Positions 42,137-49,614 of a DNA stretch of 64,000 bases are shown here, piece after piece. Position 1 is the stretch's first letter. Every line of letters starts with the position of its first letter. Source of the DNA: UBA10438 sp044238605 (GTDB lineage Bacteria > Bacteroidota > Ignavibacteria > Kapaibacteriales > Kapaibacteriaceae); NCBI GenBank assembly GCA_044238605.1, contig JBIICY010000001.1:1-64000 (forward strand). Reading direction: 5' to 3'. The translations under genes and the position numbers were made by a program. The notes under the pieces were generated by a model, which did no database searches, had not been told where the DNA came from, and was given only the letters and a program-made list of their open reading frames with translations.

Positions 42137-43044
42137 AGTACATTCTAGCCCTCTTCGGTATCGCCCTTGTTGGCTGCGCGTCTGCGCGAAAAGAGCCCCT
42201 TCCCAACACCCAGATCTGGATTGCGAAGTTCGACGAGCGTACGCTTGAAGTCAGCGATGTACGACAGATCACCTTTGGCAAAGGATATAAGAACCAGCCA
42301 TGCTTTAGCAACGATAGCAAGTATCTGCTCTATGCATCGGATGAGGATGGCAGCGGATCACCCGATGTTATGAAGTACGATCTTCAACGAGATTCTGCAA
42401 TGCAGATCACATCGACAGATGCATCAGAGTTTTCACCAACGCCAACAGCCAATGGCAGATTCACGGCCATACATGTTGCCAAACCCAATGCCGAAGGCGA
42501 AGCATACACAGAGTCTCAAGAACTCTGGGAATACGATTCATCAGGTAAGGGGCTTGGACCGATCATCCCGGCAACACGCGTTGGATATCATGCATGGCTT
42601 GATCAGAATCATGCAGCCGTATTCATTGTTGGCAGTGAGGATGCGAAGGTTCCACACAAGCTTGTTGTCTATAATACTGTGGACTCAACCAAACTGGACG
42701 TAGCAACGAACATTGGCCGCTGTATCAAGCGCGCACCCAACGGCATGCTTACCTATGTCGATAAATCAGATTCCACTGCCTACAAGATCATCGCAACAGC
42801 TGGGGATAATCAGAGCGGCGATACACTCGTTACCCTGCCAAAGGGCACCGAAGACTTCTGCTGGATGTATGAGGGTACGATCTTTACCTTCGCGAATGGA
42901 ACGCTGTATGGGTGCGCTACGTACAATCAGCCTCGCACATGGAAGCCATTTGTTTCTCCCTATGTTGACGGCACGATCAGCCGGCTTGTCATGAGTCCCG
43001 ACAGCAAGTTTTTTGCCTGGGTGGTGAAGAAGAACAGCGAGTAG
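42133..43044 (+). CDS. Lipoprotein with PD40/TolB-like beta-propeller repeats
   Basis: A 303-residue protein. Lipobox 'GIALVGCASA' (Cys about 15). WD40-like PD40 repeats: 'QITFGKGYKNQPCFSNDSKYLLYAS', 'MQITSTDASEFSPTPTANGRF', and 'SRLVMSPDSKFFAWVV' at the end. Resembles TolB-type propellers that bind peptides or monitor the periplasm. Coupled to the porin gene by ATGA. The last codons and stop (AACAGCGAGTAGCG) match the CGCTACT heptamer family. Confidence 0.82.
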   Translation: MKYILALFGIALVGCASARKEPLPNTQIWIAKFDERTLEVSDVRQITFGKGYKNQPCFSNDSKYLLYASDEDGSGSPDVMKYDLQRDSAMQITSTDASEFSPTPTANGRFTAIHVAKPNAEGEAYTESQELWEYDSSGKGLGPIIPATRVGYHAWLDQNHAAVFIVGSEDAKVPHKLVVYNTVDSTKLDVATNIGRCIKRAPNGMLTYVDKSDSTAYKIIATAGDNQSGDTLVTLPKGTEDFCWMYEGTIFTFANGTLYGCATYNQPRTWKPFVSPYVDGTISRLVMSPDSKFFAWVVKKNSE

Positions 43045-43054
43045 CGCATAAACA

Positions 43055-43083
43055 AAAAGGGCAAGCCACCGGCTCGCCCTTTT
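43055..43083 (+). terminator. Hairpin terminator formed from the 20-bp mobile palindrome
   Basis: AAAAGGGCAAGCC-ACC-GGCTCGCCCTTTT has a 13-bp stem with one mismatch and a T-run after it, 10 bases past the lipoprotein stop. The core is the same palindrome that brackets the minisatellite in the epimerase gene. Confidence 0.7.
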
Positions 43084-43095
43084 GATTTTTCTCGA

Positions 43096-43186
43096 TATCT
43101 GGGCACGATGTATCGTGCGGCTATGTGTTTCTCGCTGTTTCGGCACGATACATCGTGCCGCTATCTTGCTACTCGCTACTCGCTGC
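43096..43186. repeat. GGCACGAT-ATCGTGCC palindromes and CGCTACT heptamers
   Basis: Two near-identical palindromes (GGGCACGATGTATCGTGC at about 43101 and GGCACGATACATCGTGCC at about 43141) are followed by TACTCGCTACTCGCTGCTCA heptamers that abut the NTF2-like gene stop at 43187. A third copy of the palindrome is at about 10949. Confidence 0.82.
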
Positions 43187-43549
43187 TCACTCTTCCGTGT
43201 ACAACGTCGAATTGTCTACGTAGATCAAATAATCTTTGATCTTGCCGTCTACCATGTTGAACACGTTTGCAAATGGCACTTGAAGCGTGGAGCCGCTGTG
43301 ACGTGTGTATGTAACGGTGCCCTCTGTCAGAACGAAACCATCGCCTTCGCGTACGTTGAGGTCTGAGTGCTTGATGGCTGCGATGCTCTGGAACCATCCC
43401 TCGAGGAAGGCCACGATCGTATCCTTGCCTACAACTGCTGGGTGATTTGCGAAACGGAACTGTGCGTCATCTGTCAAGAACGTACCGAACAGGACATGAT
43501 CCTTTGCATCGATACCATTGAACAACACCGAAAAATCTGGGTTTGCCAT
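43187..43549 (-). CDS. NTF2-like (SnoaL/DUF4440-type) protein
   Basis: A 120-residue cone-fold protein. 'HVLFGTFLTDDAQFRFANHPAVVGKDTIVAFLEGWFQ' and 'VREGDGFVLTEGTVTYTRHSG' followed by 'FANVFNMVDGKIKDYLIYVD' match SnoaL-like polyketide-cyclase/isomerase families. Function cannot be assigned. Monocistronic, divergent from lepA. Its stop codon begins the heptamer array. Confidence 0.83.
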   Translation of the reverse strand: MANPDFSVLFNGIDAKDHVLFGTFLTDDAQFRFANHPAVVGKDTIVAFLEGWFQSIAAIKHSDLNVREGDGFVLTEGTVTYTRHSGSTLQVPFANVFNMVDGKIKDYLIYVDNSTLYTEE

Positions 43550-43640
43550 GGGGCTGATTCCTATACGATGAAAAATTTGACCTAAAGCGCTGATAACTCG
43601 AAACTACGAACTTTGGTTCCGTTTCCGACCAGCGGGTCGG

Positions 43641-43675
43641 GATGAGCAGCGAGCAGCGAACAGCGAGCTGCTCCC
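43641..43675. repeat. AGCAGCG/AACAGCG heptamers upstream of lepA
   Basis: Four to five heptamers (GAGCAGCGAGCAGCGAACAG...) lie between the divergent NTF2-like and lepA genes, just upstream of the lepA promoter box. Confidence 0.8.
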
Positions 43676-43683
43676 TTCTTCCG

Positions 43684-43691
43684 TATCTTTG
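43684..43691 (+). promoter_or_regulatory. Promoter -7 box TATCTTTG of lepA
   Basis: Exact TAnnTTTG match, ending 7 bases before the lepA ATG at 43699. Confidence 0.6.
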
Positions 43692-43698
43692 CTCACTT

Positions 43699-45498
43699 AT
43701 GCAGAACTACCGCAACTTTTGCATCATTGCGCACATTGACCACGGAAAGTCCACCCTGGCAGACAGGTTGTTGGAGCGTACCGGACGGGTCTCGGCGCGT
43801 GAGATGACGATGAATCAAATCCTTGATGACAATCCGCTCGAACAGGAACGCGGGATTACCATCAAGCTGCACGCCATTCAGATGGACTACAAGGCCAAAA
43901 ATGGCGAGACGTACAAGCTCAACCTGATCGATACTCCTGGCCACGTAGACTTTTCATACGAAGTGTCTCGCTCACTGAGTGCCTGCGAAGGGGCACTGCT
44001 GGTCGTAGATGCTACGCAGGGTGTTGAGGCTCAGACGATATCAAACTTGTTTATGGCCATTGATCAGGGTCTCGAGATCATTCCGGTCATTAACAAGATT
44101 GACCTCCCGAGTGCCGTCACAACAATCGAGAATGTGAAGAAACAGGTGATGGACCTGATCGGCTGCAAGGAAGAAGATATGATCCTTGCATCTGCGAAGG
44201 CAGGCATTGGAATCGACGAGATCCTTGAGGCTGTTGTTGATCGCGTACCAGCGCCTAAGGGCGACCCCAAAGCCCCGTTGCGCGCGCTCATCTACGACTC
44301 CGTATTCGATGCCTATCGCGGTGTTATTGTCTACGTGCGCGTTATCGACGGCACAATGCGTGAGAAGGATAAGATCCTTTTCATGGCAACCGGGCAGACG
44401 TACGATCTGGACGAGGTGGGCGTGCTCTTTATGCAGCGTCAGCGGACAGGTGTGCTCTCGGCTGGTGACGTAGGCTACTTTACTGCAGCCATTCGTAAGC
44501 TGCAGGATACGAAGGTGGGCGATACCGTTACGCTTGCATCCAACCCAACAACAGAAATGATTTCGGGCTTCCGCGAAGTAAAGCCGATGGTCTTCAGCGG
44601 TATCTATCCTGCCGACAGTGATGATTTCGAAGATCTCCGCGAGGCGCTCGGCAAGCTTTCGCTCAACGACTCCGCGATTACCTTCGAGCCTGAATCTTCA
44701 AGTGCTCTTGGGTTTGGCTTCCGTTGCGGATTCCTTGGTCTGTTACACATGGAGATCGTCCAGGAACGCCTCGAGCGTGAGTTCAATCAGACGATCGTTA
44801 CCACGGTTCCGAACGTTCAGTATAAGGTTATCACAACACGCGACGAAGTTCTCTGGGTTGATAACCCTGCGCAATTGCCGAATCCAACGCTGATCAACGA
44901 GATACAAGAGCCATACATCCGAGCACAGATCATCGCGCCGTCGGAATACGTTGGCACGATTATGAAGCTCTGTATGGAGCGTCGCGGACAGATGCTGGGT
45001 CAGTCCTATCTCTCTGCCGACCGTGTAGATATGACCTTCGAGCTACCGCTTGGAGAGGTCGTATTCGACTTCTACGATAAGCTCAAGTCGAACACACGGG
45101 GCTATGCATCACTTGATTACGAATACGCTGACTACAAAGCCGGCGAGCTTGTTCGAATGGACATTCTCCTTAACGGCGAGCAGGTAGATGCGCTCAGTTC
45201 TATTGTGCACCGTCAGAAGGCCCATGAATGGGGCAAGAAGCTCTGCACAAAGCTTCGCGAACTTATCCCACGGCAGATGTTCGACGTAGCCATCCAGGCT
45301 GCTATCGGTGCAAAGATCATTGCACGCGAGTCCATCAGCGCCATGCGCAAGAACGTTTTGGCAAAGTGCTATGGTGGAGATATTTCCCGTAAGCGCAAGC
45401 TTATCGAGAAGCAGAAGGAAGGTAAGAAGCGTATGAAACAGGTTGGTAAGGTGGAGATCCCACAGGAAGCATTTCACGCTGTTCTTTCATTGGATTAA
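43699..45498 (+). CDS. lepA: Elongation factor 4 (LepA)
   Basis: A 599-residue ribosomal GTPase. G1 AHIDHGKSTLADRL (about 10-23), G3 DTPGHVDF, G4 NKIDLPSA, LepA-specific 'GFRCGFLGLLHMEIVQERLE' and C-terminal 'KCYGGDISRKRKLIEKQKEGKKRMKQ'. Normal length. The ATG at 43699 gives the family N-terminus MQNYRNFCIIAHIDH; the frame upstream runs through repeats. Signal peptidase genes follow, the classic lepA-lepB arrangement. Confidence 0.97.
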   Translation: MQNYRNFCIIAHIDHGKSTLADRLLERTGRVSAREMTMNQILDDNPLEQERGITIKLHAIQMDYKAKNGETYKLNLIDTPGHVDFSYEVSRSLSACEGALLVVDATQGVEAQTISNLFMAIDQGLEIIPVINKIDLPSAVTTIENVKKQVMDLIGCKEEDMILASAKAGIGIDEILEAVVDRVPAPKGDPKAPLRALIYDSVFDAYRGVIVYVRVIDGTMREKDKILFMATGQTYDLDEVGVLFMQRQRTGVLSAGDVGYFTAAIRKLQDTKVGDTVTLASNPTTEMISGFREVKPMVFSGIYPADSDDFEDLREALGKLSLNDSAITFEPESSSALGFGFRCGFLGLLHMEIVQERLEREFNQTIVTTVPNVQYKVITTRDEVLWVDNPAQLPNPTLINEIQEPYIRAQIIAPSEYVGTIMKLCMERRGQMLGQSYLSADRVDMTFELPLGEVVFDFYDKLKSNTRGYASLDYEYADYKAGELVRMDILLNGEQVDALSSIVHRQKAHEWGKKLCTKLRELIPRQMFDVAIQAAIGAKIIARESISAMRKNVLAKCYGGDISRKRKLIEKQKEGKKRMKQVGKVEIPQEAFHAVLSLD

Positions 45499-45501
45499 TC
45501 T

Positions 45502-46476
45502 ATGTCGCTTGCCGAATGGTTCTACGACCTACTCCCAGATGCAATTGGTTCGTTTCTGAAGCGCAGACGCGACAAGCGTCTGAATGCTCCCAAGCCGGAG
45601 ACATTTGTCGAGCATATCGTTGCATGGATCAAGACCCTCGTCAGGGCCGTGTTGGTCGTTACGATCGTAAACGGCTTAGCACTGGCATCATTCGTTGTGC
45701 CAACAGGTTCGATGGAAAGTACGGTGATGGCGGGCGACTTCCTGTTCGTCAACAAGTTTATCTATGGTCCGTCAACTCCACAGATCATCCCCTTCATTAA
45801 CCAGCCCCTTCCCTACTACAAGCTCCCACCGATCTGGAAGCCTGAGCAGGGAGATGTAATCGTGTTTGTGTTTCCCGGGAATCGGGATGAAGCAAAGCCT
45901 CAAAATTTCGAGTACTACCTTAAGCGCTGCATTGCAGTGGCGGGGGACAAGCTCGAGATCAAGGGCGGCAGGATCTATGTGAACGGGGCGGAATACCCGC
46001 TGCCCGAACACGGACAGTTCTTTGCATGGCCCCCTGAGATCCGTCAGCAGATCTATGAAAGCGACAGGGCATCGACGTTCCCGCCAGGACGCGGCTACAC
46101 TCGCGATGATTATGGTCCGATTCGCATTCCGAAAGAGGGCGACGTAATCAAGCTCACGGAGCAAAACTTCAATGAGTGGGCAGTCTTTATCGGACGCGAG
46201 GGACACACCGTTGATGCCTATGCGCGTACGATCGACGGCGCTCCAGCAACGTCGTATACTGTTAAGCGTGATTACGTATTCGGCATGGGAGATAATCGAG
46301 ACAATTCACTCGATTCCCGTTTCTGGGGCTTTATCCCAGAAGAGGACGTCGTGGGTACGCCTGTGGTTGTCTATTGGTCTTGGGAACCAGATGATGCCCA
46401 AACAGGCAAGCGCCTCTCCCTGGGACAGCGATTTAAGTCGATACGGTGGAGTCGGCTCGGCACGCTTATTCACTAA
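45502..46476 (+). CDS. lepB: Signal peptidase I, first copy
   Basis: A 324-residue S26A peptidase with one N-terminal helix (about 48-68). Catalytic Ser in VPTGSMESTVMAGD (about 73), general-base Lys in 'YLKRCIAVAGDKLEI', and the family box 'GMGDNRDNSLDSRFWGFIPE'. Removes Sec signal peptides at the inner membrane. It starts 3 bp after lepA and is followed after 17 bp by a second signal peptidase. Larger than copy 2 because of a ~110-residue insertion between Lys and the GDNRDNS box. Confidence 0.94.
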   Translation: MSLAEWFYDLLPDAIGSFLKRRRDKRLNAPKPETFVEHIVAWIKTLVRAVLVVTIVNGLALASFVVPTGSMESTVMAGDFLFVNKFIYGPSTPQIIPFINQPLPYYKLPPIWKPEQGDVIVFVFPGNRDEAKPQNFEYYLKRCIAVAGDKLEIKGGRIYVNGAEYPLPEHGQFFAWPPEIRQQIYESDRASTFPPGRGYTRDDYGPIRIPKEGDVIKLTEQNFNEWAVFIGREGHTVDAYARTIDGAPATSYTVKRDYVFGMGDNRDNSLDSRFWGFIPEEDVVGTPVVVYWSWEPDDAQTGKRLSLGQRFKSIRWSRLGTLIH

Positions 46477-46493
46477 CGCGCAACAACGCTTCT

Positions 46494-47102
46494 ATGCGTG
46501 ATACGCCTGGATCAGGCTTTGAGAACACACGAATGCGCGACATTGCGGTTACAGCATTGTACGCCGTAGTCGTTGCGCTGCTCCTTCGAGTCTTTGTCCT
46601 TGCCGCGTATGAGATTCCATCCCACTCCATGGAAGAAACGCTTCTACCGGGAGATTACATCATCGTAAGCAAGCTTGCGTATGTGTTTCGCGACGTACAA
46701 AGGGGCGACATCATCACGTTCAAGTACCGAGATACCGTCAATAGCGACCGCCATGAACTGTTTGTCAAGCGCATTGTCGGGCTCCCCGGTGATACGCTTC
46801 TCTTTACGCCCGACGGAATCATCGTAAACGGAACTCCCTTGCTTACGCCTCCCGAGGCCAAGATCCCTACAAGTCCGCTGCTTCCGTCGATGAAATCAGG
46901 TGCCCGCATCGTTGTTGGGAAGGATTCTGTTTTTGTGGTGGGCGACAATCGACGTAACTCATTTGACTCGAGATATTGGGGCGGTGTATCACTAGAAGAC
47001 ATCACTGGCACGCCGTTGTTTATCTACTGGTCTCATGGTCCGAGCACAAGTAACCCTCTGCCCCATATCCGGTGGGAGCGCGTCTTCAACGGGATTCATT
47101 GA
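46494..47102 (+). CDS. Signal peptidase I, second copy
   Basis: A 202-residue S26A peptidase. Membrane helix 'AVTALYAVVVALLLRVFVLAA', Ser in 'IPSHSMEETLLPGDY', Lys in 'LFVKRIVGLPGD', and 'VVGDNRRNSFDSRYWGGV' (GDNRRNS where GDNRxNS is normal). The Met at 46494 is chosen; 46533 would also keep the helix. Tandem with the longer copy and coupled to hemW (the TGA shares its last base with the hemW ATG). The two may divide substrates by size or class. Confidence 0.92.
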   Translation: MRDTPGSGFENTRMRDIAVTALYAVVVALLLRVFVLAAYEIPSHSMEETLLPGDYIIVSKLAYVFRDVQRGDIITFKYRDTVNSDRHELFVKRIVGLPGDTLLFTPDGIIVNGTPLLTPPEAKIPTSPLLPSMKSGARIVVGKDSVFVVGDNRRNSFDSRYWGGVSLEDITGTPLFIYWSHGPSTSNPLPHIRWERVFNGIH

Positions 47103-48241
47103 TGTACGGAATCTACCTTCATATACCGTTCTGCGAAAAGAAGTGCTCCTATTGCGACTTCTACAGCATCGAATCGATGACGCACATCGATCGGTTCACT
47201 GATACGCTCCTGCAAGAGATTGATCTTCGTAAACATCAGTACGATGGCACAGCTATTACATCCGTCTTTTTTGGAGGGGGCACCCCTTCGCTACTTTCTC
47301 CAGAGGCCATTGCACGGATCAATACAGCGGTGCGCAATGTAGCGCAGGTTGCAGATGATGCCGAGTGGACGATGGAATGCAATCCTGGAACCGTCACGCT
47401 TGAACGCCTTCAAGCATACCGTGCCGCCGGCATCAATCGCCTTTCCTTCGGTGTGCAGTCGTTCACCGCCTCAGAGCTTGAATTCCTCGACCGCATACAC
47501 GATGCCAAGCAGGCGGAACAGGCAATGCAGCTTGCCAGAGAAGCCGGCTTTGCAAATGTGAACATGGACCTCATGTTTGCAGTACCGGGCCAGACACTGG
47601 AGTCATTGGCACATAACCTCGAGCGCATGATCGCGCTATCCCCAGATCACATTAGCGCCTACTCTCTGATCTACGAGCAAGGCACTCCGCTCTATACGAA
47701 GTTGAAAAAGGGGCTCGTACAGCCCCTTGCTGAAGAGGTCGATGTTGAGATGTACAAGCTCGTGATCGACACACTACGTGGGGCAGGATATCACCAGTAC
47801 GAAGTGAGTAACTTTGCCAAGCCAGGCAAGGAATGCAGACATAATCTCACGTATTGGCATGCAGAGAATTACCTGGCCTTTGGTCCGAGCGCCCACGGCT
47901 ATATTGGCAACACGCGCTACTGGAACAAACGCTCGCTCACGGCGTGGATGCAAGATGTTTCGAACGACACTCTGCCCGAGGCCAATCGAGAAGAGCTTTC
48001 TAAAGACGACCTGTTATCGGAATTCCTCTTCCTTCATCTGCGTGCAGATGGCATCCCACTTGACGCTGTCCAGCAGCGATTCGACATCGATCTCCGCACA
48101 CTACTACAGCCCAATCTCCGCTATTGGATCGAAGAGGGCTTCATCGAAGACACAGGCACCATGCTGCGCCTAACAGCCGAGGGGTATAGGGTGTGCGATG
48201 AGATAACGGTGAAGGTGTTAGAAGCAGCGAGCAGCGAGTAG
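47102..48241 (+). CDS. hemW: Heme chaperone HemW (radical SAM, coproporphyrinogen oxidase-like)
   Basis: A 379-residue protein. Radical-SAM cluster CEKKCSYCDF (about 11-20), 'FFGGGTPSLL', 'RLSFGVQSF', and 'RHNLTYWHAENYLAFGPSAHGY' including the HNxxYW box of HemW/HemN relatives. It has CxxxCxxC with no following Cys of true HemN, favouring the heme-chaperone role. Last gene of the lepA-lepB-lepB2-hemW operon. The final residues EAASSE and the stop are read from AGCAGCGAGTAG heptamers, so the native C-terminus may have been replaced. Confidence 0.93.
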   Translation: MYGIYLHIPFCEKKCSYCDFYSIESMTHIDRFTDTLLQEIDLRKHQYDGTAITSVFFGGGTPSLLSPEAIARINTAVRNVAQVADDAEWTMECNPGTVTLERLQAYRAAGINRLSFGVQSFTASELEFLDRIHDAKQAEQAMQLAREAGFANVNMDLMFAVPGQTLESLAHNLERMIALSPDHISAYSLIYEQGTPLYTKLKKGLVQPLAEEVDVEMYKLVIDTLRGAGYHQYEVSNFAKPGKECRHNLTYWHAENYLAFGPSAHGYIGNTRYWNKRSLTAWMQDVSNDTLPEANREELSKDDLLSEFLFLHLRADGIPLDAVQQRFDIDLRTLLQPNLRYWIEEGFIEDTGTMLRLTAEGYRVCDEITVKVLEAASSE

Positions 48242-48432
48242 CGAGCAGCGAATTACTCAATTACTCAATTACTCAATTACTCAGTTACTCAATTACTCAA
48301 TTACAGAGTTACGGACTCGCTGTTCGCTGTTCGCTGTTCGCTACTCGCTGTTCGCCGCTCGCTGTTCGCTGTTCGCTACTCGCTGTTCGCTGTTCGCTGT
48401 TCGCTGCTCGCTGTTCGCTGCTCGCTGCTTTA
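48219..48432. repeat. Minisatellites of 8 bp and 7 bp between hemW and the convergent permease
   Basis: AGCAGCG heptamers at 48219-48252, then about seven ATTACTCA octamers (48254-48310). A 7-bp array follows with about 16 units of CGCTGTT and variants CGCTACT and CGCTGCT (about 48315-48432). Both neighbouring genes end inside or at the edge of the array. No gene. Confidence 0.92.
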
Positions 48433-49614
48433 TCTTGCCGCTCTTCTTGCCGGATAGATCGCGGCAATGGCAGCAAGTATAATGCCCAAGGCAACAACGA
48501 TCAGGACATCAACTGCCTCAACGTCTATTGGCAAAGCAGGAATGAGGAAGCCCTGCTGCATGTCAAAGGCGATCCAGTGAAACTGCTGTTGTCCGAAGCA
48601 AAACGCAAGACCCAGCAACGCGCCTATAGTAACGCTTACAAGACCGATAGCTAGGCCCTGCTTAACGTAGATGGACCGGATCATCGAATCTGTTAGCCCG
48701 ATGGTCTTTAACACCTGAATATCCTGACGCTTCTCAACAACACCCATCGTTAGGGATATCACGATATTGAACGCTGCAACAACAACGATCAGCATCAGCA
48801 CGATGAAGGAACCCATGCGTTCAAGTTTCATCGTATCATACACGCCGCGGTTCATGTCTTCCCATGTCTCGATACAACCCTCTAGGCTGTAGAGACTTGC
48901 AAGGTATGCTGCGCTATCACGAGCGTGTTCAGGATTTTGGAGCCGGATATCCCATGCGGATGGGCCCTTGCCAGTAAGACCCTGGATAAGTTCACTCGAG
49001 CAGATGATATACGTTGCATCGATGTCGCGGGAGGAGTTCGATTGAAACACGCCCCCTACCACTGCCCGTGCACCAGTTGGTATCGACATTCCTGCAATAC
49101 CCGATTCAATTTGCTGCGGGGAAACCATTTCAACAGTGTCGCCCAGCATAAGCTGCAGATTCTGCGCTACACCAAGCGATACAACCACGCGTGGGAGACC
49201 ATCGGCTGGCGTAAGATTCGACGAGCCATAGATCACTGAGGTCGTAAGTGCATGCATTGCCCGTTCATCACCTGGCAAGTTGCCTTGCGCGTATACAACA
49301 GACATTCCCGAGGGGGCTCGCAGAACAAGCTTCGACAACCATACTGGCGACACGTTCCAGTGCTCACGTTCAGCTGCTGTGAGGGTGAACTGCGGGCCTC
49401 CATGGGCATCTGCCGCATAGATGCGTATATGAGGCCCGAATGAAGTCATGAGTTCGCGCGCGACACCTCGAAAGCCATTGAACAACGACATCACGATGAT
49501 CAATGCCGCCGTACCCAGAACGATGCCAAACACAGAGATCACCCCGATGATCCCGACGTAGGATAACCGGCGTGGCCGCAGATATCGTTTAGCAATAAAG
49601 GTTGTAACGTTCAT
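48430..49614 (-). CDS. ABC transporter permease, LolC/LolE-like
   Basis: A 394-residue protein. First helix 'GIIGVISVFGIVLGTAALIIVMSLFNGF', a periplasmic MacB-PCD-like domain (about 50-255), then three helices with 'GSFIVLMLIVVVAAFNIVISLTMGVVEKRQDIQVLKTIGL', a strong FtsX/LolE signature, ending 'AIYPARRAAR'. Probably part of lipoprotein release from the inner membrane (LolCDE). The ATPase LolD is not in the window. Overlaps ppk1 by 4 bp and its stop codon starts the heptamer array. Confidence 0.9.
   Translation of the reverse strand: MNVTTFIAKRYLRPRRLSYVGIIGVISVFGIVLGTAALIIVMSLFNGFRGVARELMTSFGPHIRIYAADAHGGPQFTLTAAEREHWNVSPVWLSKLVLRAPSGMSVVYAQGNLPGDERAMHALTTSVIYGSSNLTPADGLPRVVVSLGVAQNLQLMLGDTVEMVSPQQIESGIAGMSIPTGARAVVGGVFQSNSSRDIDATYIICSSELIQGLTGKGPSAWDIRLQNPEHARDSAAYLASLYSLEGCIETWEDMNRGVYDTMKLERMGSFIVLMLIVVVAAFNIVISLTMGVVEKRQDIQVLKTIGLTDSMIRSIYVKQGLAIGLVSVTIGALLGLAFCFGQQQFHWIAFDMQQGFLIPALPIDVEAVDVLIVVALGIILAAIAAIYPARRAAR

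Noticed and set aside
48309..48497. Minus-strand ORF of Ser/Glu/Gln/Arg repeats
   Set aside because: It is pure translation of the CGCTGTT array plus the end of the permease gene in another frame.
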